DNA of 64,000 bases from Rana temporaria (Eukaryota > Chordata > Amphibia > Anura > Ranidae), in contig NC_053490.1 in NCBI RefSeq assembly GCF_905171775.1, positions 458,514,643 through 458,578,642 on the forward strand, given 5' to 3'. Both the position numbers and the translations under genes were made by a program. This document shows positions 22,247-33,861 of this stretch, in pieces (position 1 is the stretch's first letter; every line of letters starts with the position of its first letter). Under the pieces are notes generated by a model that saw only the letters and a program-made list of their open reading frames with translations, made no database searches and was not told where the DNA came from.

Positions 22247-23235
22247 GCCAGATACAAGGTTAAAACATTACAGCAGATTATGCCAGATGGTAGACTACTC
22301 ACTTTTGATAGTTTAGAGGCCACTTTCCAACTTCCCTCAAGGATGCTTTTTCATTACCTACCACACGCTGTGCAGTTGTAGTTTCCTGATGGGGTATCTG
22401 TGCAATCTCATGTGGTGGAGCGATTCCTTATTTTCAGCAATGCAGACAGGATTCTCTCCTCCCTATATCTAAGAATATCTAGTAGAGACACTGGCAGGGG
22501 CACTAGACTGTTCCACACCTGGAAGGAGGACATACCTATCCTTAATATTGAGGATTGGGAGGAAGGGATCCAGCAATACATCCCGTTAATGATATCGTCC
22601 AGGGACAGGAATATCCAACTTAAATTTCTTCACAGAGATGGAGGTAAATGTGTAATGCTGTATCATCACTTTTGTCAGGTTTACATATCCTTGTTTGTCC
22701 CCTTTTCTAGGTGATGATGCCATCCGAGGACTGAGGTGAACTGAGTTATGGACTGTTAGAGGGCGGGGGCTGGGAATGTTTTTTTTTTTCTTATTGCACG
22801 CAGTCAGCTGCCTATGTTAGGTAGTTTGGTTACGATGTGTAATGGTTGGCCATGTTGGTCATTGGAGTGGCCTGGCATTGTGTCAAGTTCACTCTTTTTC
22901 AATGTTTGTCTGTCTGTTTAAAAATTTTAATAAGAATACGTTTTCAAAAAAAATTCTTCACATAGCATATTACACCCCTCAGAAACTTTCGAGGATATAC
23001 CCCACCCAGTCTGACAGATGTCCTAAGTGTAGCAATCAGCTTGGTACCTTCTTACATGTTGTATGGTCATGCTCCCCATTCAGGAGTTTTGGGCAGAGGT
23101 AGTGAACATGATAAACTCTGTGAGAAACTTGTCTGTGTCCATGGATCCTAGGATCCTCCTTTTAGGTATATGTGACACTGTTAATGTTACTCATAGGCAA
23201 TTGATAATATTTTATGCAGCGTTAAGGAGATATTG

Positions 23236-23282
23236 CAAGCACCTACAGGTAAGCCTTAATGTAGGCTTACCTGTAGGTGCAA
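23236..23282. repeat. Short perfect hairpin
   Basis: TTGCAAGCACCTACAGGTAAGCC is followed after TTAATGTA by its inverted copy GGCTTACCTGTAGGTGCAAG. The stem is ~19 bp. It is probably the centre of a foldback MITE; the flank to 23400 (GCTGATTGGTTTCTATGCAG) looks repetitive too. Confidence 0.6.
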
Positions 23283-23536
23283 GTAGTATATGAGGGTATA
23301 CAAGCACTTTAAGATTTGACAAAAAAACTTGGAAGCTGATTGGTTTCTATGCAGAGCTGCACAAGATTTTACTCACCCCAGTTTTAGTAAATCAACCCTA
23401 GTATATTGTCATGTCAAAGAAGAAGGTAGAGGCATACTATAGATCAGTTATTTCTCTGAACTTCAGCGTGTTTAAAGGGATAAAACATGGGGAAATGTAG
23501 ATGTATTACAGAGATGTAATAAATATAGGTTTTTGT

Positions 23537-24285
23537 TTATCCAGTTCCCTACCGAGCCATAGTAATATGACGTCGGCAGGAACTGTCTCTCCCTCAGAGT
23601 GGACGTCATATGACGTCCTTTGCATCGCGGTCGCTAGGGGGCGCGCCCGCGGCATCGCTCGCGACCCGGTCCCCCCCAGGGAACATACTAACCCCTTCAG
23701 CGCCCCCTAGGGTTAACCCCTTCCCTGCCAGTCACATTTACACAGTAATCAGTGCAGTTTTATTGCACTAATCGCTGTATAAATGTGAATGGTCCCAAAA
23801 AGTGTCCGCCGCAATGTCACGGTCACAATAAAAATCGCAGATTGCCTCCATTACTAGAAAAAAAAAAAGAATAAATAAAAATGCCATAAATCTATCCCCT
23901 ATTTTGTAGACGCTATAACTTTTGTGCAAACCAATCAAATATATGCTTATTGCGTATATTACCAAAAATATGTAGAAGAATATGTATTGGCCTAAACTGG
24001 GGAAATTTTCTTTTTTTTTTATTATATTTATAAAATCAAGTAAAAAATATGGTGTTTTTTCAAAATGGTTGCTCTTCTTTTGTTTATAGCGCAAAATATA
24101 AAAACCGCAGAGATTATCAAATACCCCCAAACGAAAGCTCTATTTGTGGGGGGAAAAGCATAAAGATTTCATTTGGGTACAGTGTTGCATGACCGTGCAA
24201 TTGTCATTCAAAATGAACAGTGCTGAAATCTAAAAATTGGTCTTGGCAGGAAGGGGGTGAAAATGCCCTGTATGGAAGTGGTTAA
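23537..24285 (+). mobile_element. Diverged family A relative (TTAA element)
   Basis: Shares with family A the blocks GGTCCCAAAAAGTGTCCG, AACTTTTGTGCAAACCAATC, AAATATGTAGAAGAATATG and the end GAAGTGGTTAA (24275-24285). The left terminus reads TTATCCAGTTCCC, so one side of the TTAA site is mutated. ~750 bp, non-coding. A minus-strand relative lies at 63050-63560. Confidence 0.65.
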
Positions 24286-24720
24286 AATAACTAAAGGCAA
24301 AACTTTTTTTTCTCATTTTGGTCAGAGCGTAGATGGATAGAACACCTGTGAGTTTTTATTGCTGTCTGTGCCACCGATAAGGAGATTGATCCTCTCTATT
24401 TGTCCTTTTTTCCATTATAAATTAAAGTGAAAGTAAAAGAAAATCCCACATTTTGGGTTGTCCCCAGAAAAGTTGGGAACACTAGTTCTGCTCATGTGTC
24501 CGCCCTTGTTCTTAGCTATCCAAAGACCTATTTTTAGCTATCAATTGCCAACATACATTGTATTTATTAAGGCAAGCATCCAATGTACCTATATTGGATG
24601 TAATCTGTATTTCATGGAAGGTATATTTATTAAGTAGTTGTTTCACACTTTAGTGTAATCAAGGACTACACCAGAGAGGACCATTAAATTGTGCCATTGC
24701 CAACATCCCGGTATTACATA

Positions 24721-25428
24721 GAGAAAAGAGAAATCCCCCAGACAGGTATGGCTAGTAGCGTATCTAGGGTATGGCAGCCATGGAAAGTGCCATGGGCGCC
24801 AGGGGGAGGGGGGCAGCAAAAAGCCACCCCCCTGCATGAAAAAATCCCCACCTGTCCTCCCGGGGCCGCCTCCCGCACCAATGTAGCTCCCGACCCCAAA
24901 AAATGTCAGCACCAGCCGCCAGTGGTCCCCAGTGTCCCTCTCTGTCCCTGCTGTGTCCCTGGTTATCTTAGAGATGGGTTTGAAATGTTTTGACAAGGGC
25001 GCAGTTTCAGTGCTTGCCATAGGTGTCATTTTCATTAGATACGCCTCTGGGTATGGCAGCTGACCATTGACTAATGAGAAAGTTCTATAAAAGCATATGT
25101 TTTATTTCATCATTTAAAATACAGTATATAACAGCAGTACAATGTTTAAAACAAAGTGTTGAAAGATAACGGCTGAGTAGTACAGATATATGCACAATAT
25201 AAGAATGTCTCCTCTTCTCATACCAAGGGGTTGGGATGAAGAAGAGACATTTTTATACTGTACAATAAGTACTCAGCCATTATCTTTCAACACTTTGTTT
25301 TAAACATTGTACTGCTGTTGTATATTTTAAATGATGCAATAAAACATATGCTTTTATAGAACGTTCTCATTAGTCAATGGTCAGTTGCATTTAAAGTCCC
25401 ATACCTGTCTGGGGGTTTTTTCTTTTAC
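24721..25428. repeat. Long foldback element with a hAT-like insert in the left arm
   Basis: The left arm (24721-24751 plus 25058-25227) and the right arm 25232-25428 are inverted copies, e.g. AACACTTTGTTTTAAACATTG at 25288 against CAATGTTTAAAACAAAGTG at 25141. The right arm is uninterrupted and shows the empty target of the hAT insert. Further out, TTTCACACTTTAGTG occurs as a direct copy on both sides (24645 and 25431). Confidence 0.75.
24753..25049. mobile_element. hAT-like MITE
   Basis: 8-bp duplication GGTATGGC (24745-24752 and 25050-25057). The subtermini share GCGTATCTA in inverted orientation. 297 bp, C-rich centre. Overlapping frames on both strands are compositional. Confidence 0.7.
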
Positions 25429-25700
25429 CTATTTCACACTTTAGTGCAACACTCACCCAAACAGTCCTGAAGAAGCAATAATCTCTGCGAAATGCGTTGA
25501 CTTCTGAGTATGAAGAGCTGGTGGACACTGATTCAATGGACATGGCAATAATATATATGGACTGAACTGTATAACCAAAGTGTCCCTTTTTGCTCGATCT
25601 CAGGGTTCAGTAGTATTATGTGCTAAACATGTATGGTTCGGGGTGCTGCTTTTTTAGTATATTTCAGATGTATTTAATCTGTTTTGTAATAAACTTATAT

Positions 25701-26432
25701 AGCCAGATTCAGGTAGATGTGCCTAACTTTAGACGTGCGTAGCGCATCTCATATATACGCTACGCCGCCGTAAGTTAGAGAGGCAAGTACAGTATTCACA
25801 AAGAACTTCCGTCATAAGTTACGGCGGCGTAGTGTAAATGGGCCAGCGTAAGCGCGCATAATTCAAAGTAGGCTGTAGTGGGCGTGTTGTATGGTAATGA
25901 ATCGTGACCCCACGTAAATGACGCGCCTAACGAACGGCGCATGCGCTGTCCGTGGACGTATCCCAGTGCGCATGCTCAAAATCACGTCGCAAATAGTTAA
26001 TGCTTTCGACGTGAACGTAACCTATGCTCAGCCCCATTCTGAATCGGCTTACGCAAACGACGTGAAATTCGACGGCTGTTCCGACGTCCATACTTAACAT
26101 TGGCTGCGCCATCTTTTTGGTGGTTTATCTTTACGCCTGCAAAACGCCTTATGTAAACGGCGTAGCTTACTGCGACGGGCATACGTACGTTCGTGAATAG
26201 GCGTATCTTGCTCATTTACATATTCTCGGCGTAAATCAACGTACACGCCCCTAGCGGCCAGCGTAAATATGCAGCTAAGATACGACGGCGTAGGAAACTT
26301 ACGCCGGTCGTATCTTAGCAACAGAGAAGCGTATCTTAATTTGAGCATGCGCTTAAAGATACGAGGGCGCGGATTCGGACTTACGACGGCGTATCTACTG
26401 ATACGCCGTCGTAAGTCTTTGTGAATCTGCCT
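25701..26432. mobile_element. Element of family C
   Basis: Ends AGCCAGATTCAG and GTGAATCTGCCT, within TATA on both sides. As in C at 3483-4216, the interior is CG-rich with many inverted words (TTACGGCGGCGTAGTGTA near 25818; TACGCCGTCGTAAGTC near 26402). The exact duplication (TA, AT or TAT) is ambiguous because of the TATA context. Three antisense frames here are not genes. Confidence 0.65.
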
Positions 26433-26686
26433 ATATGTTTTTATGAATATTGCCTCCTGTTGTGGCGATAAAGTCTGCCTAATTATTGTTTAATATAAAA
26501 GGTATTTATCTGCCTGTACATAAGTAATATTGTGTACAATATTTGCTATCTGTATGTTGTTATGAGATTGCCGTACGCTCTCCATGTGGTGTATTGTTGA
26601 ACAGATCATACCTGCAGATTTTTGCTTTTGTTGTTCTTTCTAGACTGCTAGATTTTTCCTTTAGAGATTATCAGTATACCTTACAT

Positions 26687-26845
26687 CAGGGATATGCAAT
26701 TAGCGGACCTCCAGATGTTGCAAAACTACAAATCCGATCATGCCTCTGCCTCTGGGTGTCATGCTTGTGACTGTCAGAGCCTTGCTATGCCTCATGGGAT
26801 TTGTAGTCCTGCAACAACTGGAGGTCCGCTAATTGCATATCCCCG
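26687..26845. mobile_element. Small palindromic hAT-like MITE
   Basis: 159 bp with 8-bp duplication CCTTACAT (26679-26686 and 26846-26853). Its ends CAGGGATATGCAATTAGCGG and CCGCTAATTGCATATCCCCG are near-perfect inverted repeats that extend inward (GACCTCCAG/CTGGAGGTC), so most of the element folds back. Confidence 0.85.
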
Positions 26846-27410
26846 CCTTACATGTTAACAATAATTCTCTATATACCATAATATGTCTATAAATTACATT
26901 GGGCAATTTGTGTATTTCTATAGGTCTTGAATTATGAGAAATTTTCATATATGTATTTATGTTTTGGTGATTTTTGCATCTGTGTCCATATCCAGGTAAG
27001 AAATGTATACTTACCTAATTGGATAAGGCCATAAATCCAATGAAGTGTGTTTTGTATATTTAATGTTTTTATCCGGGTGTTTAAAGTGGATGTAAACCCA
27101 CTGTCATCAAATTTATATCAAATCTATAATGCTATACATGCCGAGTGTATGTACCCTTATATTCAAAAAGTCCCCCCCTCACCTGCCTGGAGCCCCGCAA
27201 TATTGCAGAATCTGTGGGCGTGTTATTTTCCGGCCCTCGGTGGGCGGAGTCGTGACATCAGAGGACTCCTCCGCCCACCACTACACTCCCACGGCCAGCC
27301 AGCGTTACGAAGACGAGCCTCGCGCCTGATGAGACTGGCGTGCATGTGCAGGAGTGACAGAGTGTGTTCTGTGAAGAAGCAGATCGCGCTCACGGCCCCT
27401 GTCACTTCTG

Positions 27411-27610
27411 CACACATGTGTATGTCCAGGGACAGTCGGGGGATGATCGGAGCAGCAGGGACAGCTGTGAACACCGCGATCCCCCATGCATGGTTTTCAT
27501 CAGCCGCTTCTTCTTCTTCTATTCCTCCGGCTTTCACCTGAAAACCCATGCATGGGGGATCGCGGTGTTCACAGCTGTCCCTGCTGCACCGATCATCCCC
27601 GACTGTCCTC
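27411..27610. repeat. Foldback with ~70-bp arms
   Basis: GACAGTCGGGGGATGATCGG ... CCCCCATGCATGG (about 27431-27495) is repeated inverted at about 27545-27607. The spacer is a CTT-rich stretch. GAACACCGCGATCCCCCATG and its complement are perfect. It lies inside the family H element. Confidence 0.75.
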
Positions 27611-28119
27611 CGTGTCTGCCTCCTCCAGAGCCCCCTTCTTCTTCTCTGGCCCTCTCATCATCCGCCCGCTGTGTCTTCCCCCTCCATCCCCTCCCCCTCT
27701 CCCTCGCAGCTGATTGTTTCCCTCTCCTCTCCCGTGGGGAGGGGGGAATCTGTCAGGATGGAGAGCGGAGAAAGGGGCCAATTACCGCCCCCTTTCTTTT
27801 CTGAATGGGACACAGAGAGCGTTCTTTACCGATCGCTTTGTGTCCTGTGACAGCTGGGCAGAGTAACCTGTGTGTTACTTTGCTCAGTTTATGAATGGAG
27901 AGGAGACGCTGTCTTCTCTCCATTCATCTTCTGTGCAGAGAAATGGACTGGGGAATGAATGTCCTCTGTCCCTTTCTCTGTCTCAAATGGGAGATGTCAG
28001 GGGTCTCTGTTTAGACCCCTGACATGTCACCAACACCTCCAACAGGGCTGATAAAAAAAATAAAAAATCCAAAATTGTAAAAAAAATATGAAATTGAAAA
28101 ATAAAACAACTGACACCAC

Positions 28120-28450
28120 AACCCCCCCCCCCCCATACCGACACGGTCCAGAGCCCCAAGACCACTGACACCGACCACTACCCCACTGACACTACCCCAC
28201 TGACACCGTCCACTGACGCTGACTACTACCCCACTGACACCGACCATTTCCCTACTGACACCAACCACTGCCCCACCCTCCCATTAATAGTACAAAAATA
28301 AATTGTAAAAAAAAAAATCCACTGGTCCCAAAAAACCTTTTGAAAAAAAAAAATATTAAATTGTAAAATAAAAAAATTATCTGACACTGTCCACTATCCT
28401 GACACCATCCTGCATGTACTACCCACCACTGTACACTCCGCATTCCTGTG
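28120..28450. repeat. Short tandem repeats of CACTGACACCGACCACT type
   Basis: Irregular ~18-22 bp repeats around 28140-28275, preceded by a C-run and followed by A-rich sequence. Degenerate, non-coding. Confidence 0.6.
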
Positions 28451-28721
28451 ATTCGCACCGCATTGCTGTTCAGATCACATGCGATGTCTGTCTGTGCGAT
28501 GCGATTTCAGCCATACAAACTGTATGGCTGAAATCGCATCACATTCGGACCAAACACGCACAGGACCCTTTTTTTGGTCCGCACCAGAATCGCATGGGTG
28601 TTCACATCTATGCGATTTGGTTCATGTCCAAACTGTCAGTTCGCAGTGCGATATGCAAGCTGAAATGGGGGTGTCATTACCATTGTATGACACTCCCCAG
28701 CAGTTTCGAATATAGCAGTGT

Positions 28722-28945
28722 AAACTGCTGTGCGAGTCGGGTGCGATGTGGGAACCCGCAATGGATTCGCAGGGTTCCCGAATCGCACCAGTGTGAACCA
28801 AGCCTCAAAGCATACAGCCTACAAATGTCACCTGACTGCTCCCACCAAGGCTCGGTTCACACTGGTGCAATTCAGAAACCCTGCGAATCCACTGCGGGTT
28901 TCCACATCGCACCCGACTCGCACAGAAGTTCACACTGCCATATGC
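28722..28945. repeat. Inverted pair of GTTCACAC-type MITE ends
   Basis: 28722-28804 (GCGAGTCGGGTGCGATGTGG ... CCAGTGTGAACCAAGCC) recurs inverted at 28852-28945. Both outer sequences resemble the GGCTCGGTTCACAC terminus of the Harbinger-like families at 44827 and 46602, so two truncated copies in opposite orientation are likely. 28440-28720 has more of the same GATTCGCACC-type words. Confidence 0.55.
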
Positions 28946-29429
28946 AGTGTAAGTATAAAAAGTGAGAAATCCACCCCTCCCCCACATAACACATCTTGGT
29001 AATATAGGAATGTTGCATATGAGATCAAGTGACCTCAGACACACATACTGCAATATAACAATAATAATAATAAGATCACTCAAGCTGGGACTAAATACAT
29101 CTCCCCTAATCACTTGTCTATGTATATTCTGATGGCTGTTCAGTGTGATGAGGAAATGCTGCAGTGAACTGTGGATCACACCCCATATTATGAAAACATT
29201 TAGTCAAAACACAGGAAAGGCAGCCAATCCTGGGAGAGCTGGTGGGGAGAGGAGAGGAGGAGAGGGGGATGTGAATTGTGCACTTTTTACACAGGCTGTG
29301 CATGTCTGCAAGCTAGTGCACGAGATAAGTAAATAACCTGTCACTCAAAGCAAGGACTTTGGTTTTTATCTGTAAGTCTGTTTTATTTTACTGAACAATA
29401 AAAAGAGGATTGCTCAGAGCTGGATTAAC

Positions 29430-31226
29430 TATGTGTGGCAAGACTGGGCACAGATGATAGGAATTCTTAATCTCTACATTGTGACATCTCGTGGTTTGGA
29501 AGAGCGAACATTATCAAAATGAATATCCTGCCTAGAATTCTATATTTATTCCAAACGATACCTATTAGAATCCCGCCCTCATTTTTCAAATCTTTTAAAA
29601 AAATCTGCTTAAAATTTCTTTGGAACGCTAGACAACCCAGGATTAAATGGGACAAGCTTGTGTCCCCAAAACTCCTAGGTGGCATTGGACTACCGGATGT
29701 TAGAAAATATTATTGGGCCTGCCATATGTCTAGGGTTGCCAACTGGCATCTCCATAGACAAACTAAGGACTGGGTAAGTCTAGAAGAATCTTTATCATCT
29801 CTAACAGTCCCATTAAAATGCCTCCCATGGATTAAATCTAGCAAAATCCCGCATATAACTAATTCTCATCCCATTACAGGTACTACCCTTAAATTTTTTT
29901 AGATACTTATGTAAAAACTTTAATATTTCTGACACGTATAGTCCTCTCACCCCTATTGAATTTAATCCTGAAATATTCCGGAGACCTTTTTTTACGACCC
30001 CTTTTAGTTCAATCCCTGAAGTTCTTTGTAGAGCCGAGCTATTTTTCGATGGAGGTTCCCCCTATCCTATGAATCTTTTTCTGCCAAGTTTACAGAATAT
30101 AATATTCCCCTACGTGACTTCGAATTGATCACTCAGTTTCTGTCTGAGTCTGGTCCCACAGCTATCTGGCACAGACACAAAACTTGCTTCGAATCTATCT
30201 GTTTGAAGAATACACCTCAAAATCATTTAATATCTTATATGTATAGTATATTGAATTAGTCCATAGACCCACAAACCGACGATACTAACTTAAAGTGGGA
30301 AAAAGATCTGAACATCTCTATTTCAAATGAACAATGGGAATCCATTTTTTATCGCTTGCATAAAGGATCATTAAATGTCCTAACTGAGGAGAATAGTTAT
30401 AAGTTGTATTCGAGATGGTACAGAACACCCAATGTTATCAACAAATATAATCCGAACGTCTCCCCTTTGTGCTGGCGATGTGGAACCGCACCTGGCACAC
30501 TTCTCCACATATGGTGGGAGTGCCCTCTCATCGCAGCATTCTGGAAAGATGTTCACGACCTTATTACATCCATTTCAACTTTTACTCCTGATTTCACAGC
30601 TGAACAGTATCTGCTTCATCTTTCCTCTTTACCCAACCCGGTCTATAAGGGTTCAATTGTCGTGCATCTTATTAACGTGGCCAAGTTGTGTATCCCCATC
30701 AAGTGGTTGCAAACTTCTCCCCCTAGAATATCAGATTGGATACGCAAGGTAGACCATATCGCTAATATGGAGGAACCTATTTCTCAATCTAAAAACTCCT
30801 CTAGGTCCTTTAGTGATAAGTGGACATGTTGGTCTAATTTTTCGCGATCTACATAGTACCTTTCCTTATTAAACACATGTTCGGCCCCGGTCTAGTAATG
30901 GTATTATTATTATCTTACTCACCGGTTATACATCTTTATATCTATATTATCCGAATGTGGTTGTTATTTTCTCCTTAACTAATAACCGTGGCTGTCCTTA
31001 TTCTTTCCGTTCCCCCTTGTGTGTCCCATTTCATGATGCTTGTCCTAGTGTCTTTACTCTTGTGTACGCTATTTCTTTCTGATACACAAAATGTTGCGTA
31101 TATACTTCTGTACTGAATATGTACTTTCATATATGGATTTATTTGTATTCTATATTTGTTGATATTCTCTGTATATTCCTATGTATATTAAAAATACTCA
31201 ATAAACAGATTTCAACAAAAAAAAAT
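29430..31226 (+). pseudogene. 5'-truncated L1/Tx1 LINE, ORF2 C-terminal part and 3'UTR
   Basis: 29519-29902 encodes the post-RT segment, starting MNILPRILYLFQTIPI and containing KKICLKFLWNARQPRIKWDKL. 30356-30856 encodes the zinc-knuckle region CWRCGTAPGTLLHIWWECP and the end FSDKWTCW. Frames break between them (29903-30355). A 3'UTR follows to CAATAAACAG and an A-run at 31217-31225. The insertion lies within the family H element just before its right end. Confidence 0.8.
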
Positions 31227-31585
31227 TGGGGGTTTACATCCACTTTAATTTTAATGTTTCTTGTTATGTTCAATTGTGTACATTGTGTTTTTTCATAAGA
31301 ATGGTTTGCATTTACTCTTGAGAACATACGATACAGTCACCCAGGTCACATTTCTTCATGTTACATAGCTTTGCTTTATGGCCTCTTGGCCCTTCCTTTG
31401 CCTATTCATGTAATATGGCCTGTTAATATTTGATGATATGAGATAAATAACAAGTTCAATATTGTGTACACAAGGAGGGAACTGTTGGTCGGTCTCAATA
31501 AAAGACAACAATAGGCAATTAACAGATCAATAAACTATAATATAGCAACCCAACCTAATTAATATTTTTTGCCACACTCATGAGG

Positions 31586-31690
31586 CTGAATTTAATGGGC
31601 AATGATAAGGTCACATTTGATGGGCACTGATAAGGCCGCATTTGATGGGCATTGATAAGGCTGCCTTTGATAGGCACTGATGAGATGACC
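31586..31690. repeat. 25-bp tandem repeat, about four copies
   Basis: The unit resembles CATTTGATGGGCACTGATAAGG. Copies start near 31586, 31611, 31636 and 31661 and differ at a few positions. The surrounding 31250-31985 is otherwise unrecognised. Confidence 0.7.
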
Positions 31691-32081
31691 ATGCCCATGT
31701 GAGGGCGCCAGAAATATTTCTGGACCCAGGTGTCCCTGCTTACAATGATTTTTTGGCTGCTTGAACCAGCTAATTGAGCTAGATCAAAACTGTACAGTTG
31801 TCATAGATGGGAAAGAAGGTGATGCCCTCCTGTGGTGGAATGAGTGCACAATTACTAACAGATTCAGTACAATGCTTTTCATTAGTAAACCAGAATGGAG
31901 TGGTAAAATAGGTTGTCACTGATTACAGTTTATACCAGGGGATGTCAATATCTGAGGTACAGGGGAGGGCATATAATATTATACATAAGGCCCTGTTCAC
32001 ACTTGCATGATATAGTTGCGCTAAAACACACCTTCCCAGCATGTCAAAAACGCATGAAAAATAGTCCCCTTTAAATCCTAA

Positions 32082-32506
32082 TGCCCTGTACACACAAGCG
32101 GAATTCCAGTCGGAAAAAAGTTGGATTTTTTTTCCAATGGAATTCTGCTCAAGCCTGCCTTGCATACACACGGTCACACAAAAGTTTGGTGAACTTTTGA
32201 CTGCCAAGAACGCGGTGACGTAAACGACTACGATGAGCCGAGAAAATTAAGTTCTATGCTTCTGAGCATGCGTCGATTTGTTTCCGAGCATGCGTCAGAA
32301 TTTTACGCGTTGGAATTTGTACACACGATAGGAAATTCCGATCAGATTTTTTCCTGACGGGGAAAATAGAGAACCTGCTCTCTATCTTTTTCCAGCAGTT
32401 TTTCCGTTGGAAAAAGTCTGATGGAGCATACACACGGTCGGGATTCCTGACCAAAAGCTCTCATTGGACTTCTTCCAACGGTAAAACCGATCGCGTGTAC
32501 GGGACA
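32082..32506. mobile_element. Harbinger-like MITE, complete
   Basis: TAA duplications at 32079-32081 and 32507-32509. Ends TGCCCTGTACACAC and GTGTACGGGACA. It is 425 bp with GAAATTCC-type inverted words inside. It interrupts a GTTCACAC-type element (left end GGCCCTGTTCACACTTGC near 31989, resuming after 32510). Confidence 0.75.
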
Positions 32507-32806
32507 TAACTGTTCAAATCTGTGCACTACGTACAGTGTGCTGCGCTTTCAAAAAGTCCTGCTTGCAGCATTTTAGGTGCCCTAATTGAAAAAAGTACCA
32601 AAAGGGCACCTTCTATTACAGTCTATAGGAGCATTAGATAGAAAAAAGTCCTGGACTGCCGCACTCCTAAAACGATGTCTATAGGAGCATACCAAAAACT
32701 CACTGCACGTTTTTTTAAGTTTTGTTTATGGAGTCACATGTAAATTTTTCCCAGGTGACCAGGGATGAAAATGAATGCAAAATACATGGAAAATGCATTA
32801 TGTGTT

Positions 32807-33761
32807 TTAACCACTTAAGACCCGGACCAATATGCAGGTAAAGGACCTAGCCAATTTTTGCGATTCGGCACTGCGTTGCTTTAACTGACAATTGCGTGCG
32901 ATGTGGCTCCCAAAAAAATTGGCGTCCTTTTTTTTTTCCACAAATAGAGCTTTCTTTTGGTGGTATTTGATCACCTCTGCGTTTTTATTTTTTTGCGCTA
33001 TAAACAAAAATAGAGCGACAATTGCAATATTTTTTACTTTTTGCTATAATAAATAATAATAATATAATAAATATCCCCAAAAAATATATAAAAAAAAGTT
33101 GTTTCCTCAGTTTAGGCGTATTCTTCTACATATTTTTGGTAAAAAAAAAATCACAATAAGCGTTTATTGATTGGTTTGCGCAAAAGTTGTAGCGTTTACA
33201 AAATAGGAGATAGTTTTATGGCATTTTTATTAATCATTTTTATTTACTAGTAAAGGCGGCGATCAGCGATTTTTTTTGTGACTGCGACATTATGGCGGAC
33301 ACATCGGACACTTTTGACACATTTTTGGGACCATAGTCATTTTCACAGCGAAAAGTGCTATAAAAATGCACTGTTTACTGTGAAAATGACAATGGCAGTG
33401 AAGTGGTTAACCACTAGGTGGCGCTAATGGGTTATATGTGCCCTAAGGGAGTGATTCTTACTGTAGGGGGGTGTGGCTGTAGATGTGACATCACTGATCG
33501 TCATTCCCTATATCAGGGAACAATCGATCAGTGTCACTGCCACTGTTTTCACACACCTCTCCCCGTTCTTCAGCTCCTGTGACCGATCGCGGGACACCGC
33601 GATCGGTCGGGTCCCGCGGTCACGGAGCTTCGGACCCGGTCATGTGCACGTGCGCGCAACCCACGGCTGGGCTCTTGAAGGCGACGTACCTGTACGTGCC
33701 TGTGCCCAGCCGTGCCATTCTGCTGACGTATATAGTCGGTAGGGGGTCCTTAAGTGGTTAA
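32807..33761 (-). mobile_element. Family A TTAA element, uninterrupted copy
   Basis: TTAA 32807-32810 and 33758-33761. 955 bp, inverted relative to A1. It starts TTAACCACTTAAGACCCGG and ends GGTCCTTAAGTGGTTAA. This copy gives the reference length for the split copies at 1743-5587 and 46949-48981. Confidence 0.85.
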
Positions 33762-33861
33762 CGAAAAGCATTAAAAACTTTAAATAAAATGCATATCCCA
33801 TTTTACAATGCACAGATGTGAACAGATTGTCTACAGTCTCTGATTGTTTCCTGTAGTATGT

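Larger units (their letters stand above)
20820..23290 (+). pseudogene. L1/Tx1 LINE ORF2, broken by several insertions and deletions
   Basis: Pieces in order on the plus strand. 20844-20988 has the RT motif A, SLDAEKAFDSVEWEFL. 21127-21441 resumes after an insert with KFRYLEI and LPLSRVGRINLKIMFLPKF, the post-RT segment. 21490-21560 has an LGGLALPCFRKY-like frame. 22265-22710 follows. 22950-23290 has the zinc-knuckle CPKCSNQLGTFLHVVWSC. RT motifs B to D are deleted. Frames shift repeatedly. The copy is dead and old enough to hold other insertions. Confidence 0.75.
27081..31248. mobile_element. TTAA-flanked element (family H), expanded by insertions
   Basis: Ends TTAAAGTGGATGTAAACCC (27081) and GGGTTTACATCCACTTTAA (to 31248) are exact inverted repeats. 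The body holds a foldback at 27411-27610, simple CACTGAC-rich repeats at 28120-28450, inverted units at 28722-28945 and an L1/Tx1 fragment at about 29430-31226. Other members are 54179-56367 and a right end at 37597-37600. Confidence 0.7.

Noticed and set aside
27047..27850. Several 60-164 codon frames on both strands
   Set aside because: GC-rich interior and foldback of a TTAA element. Symmetry and composition explain them.
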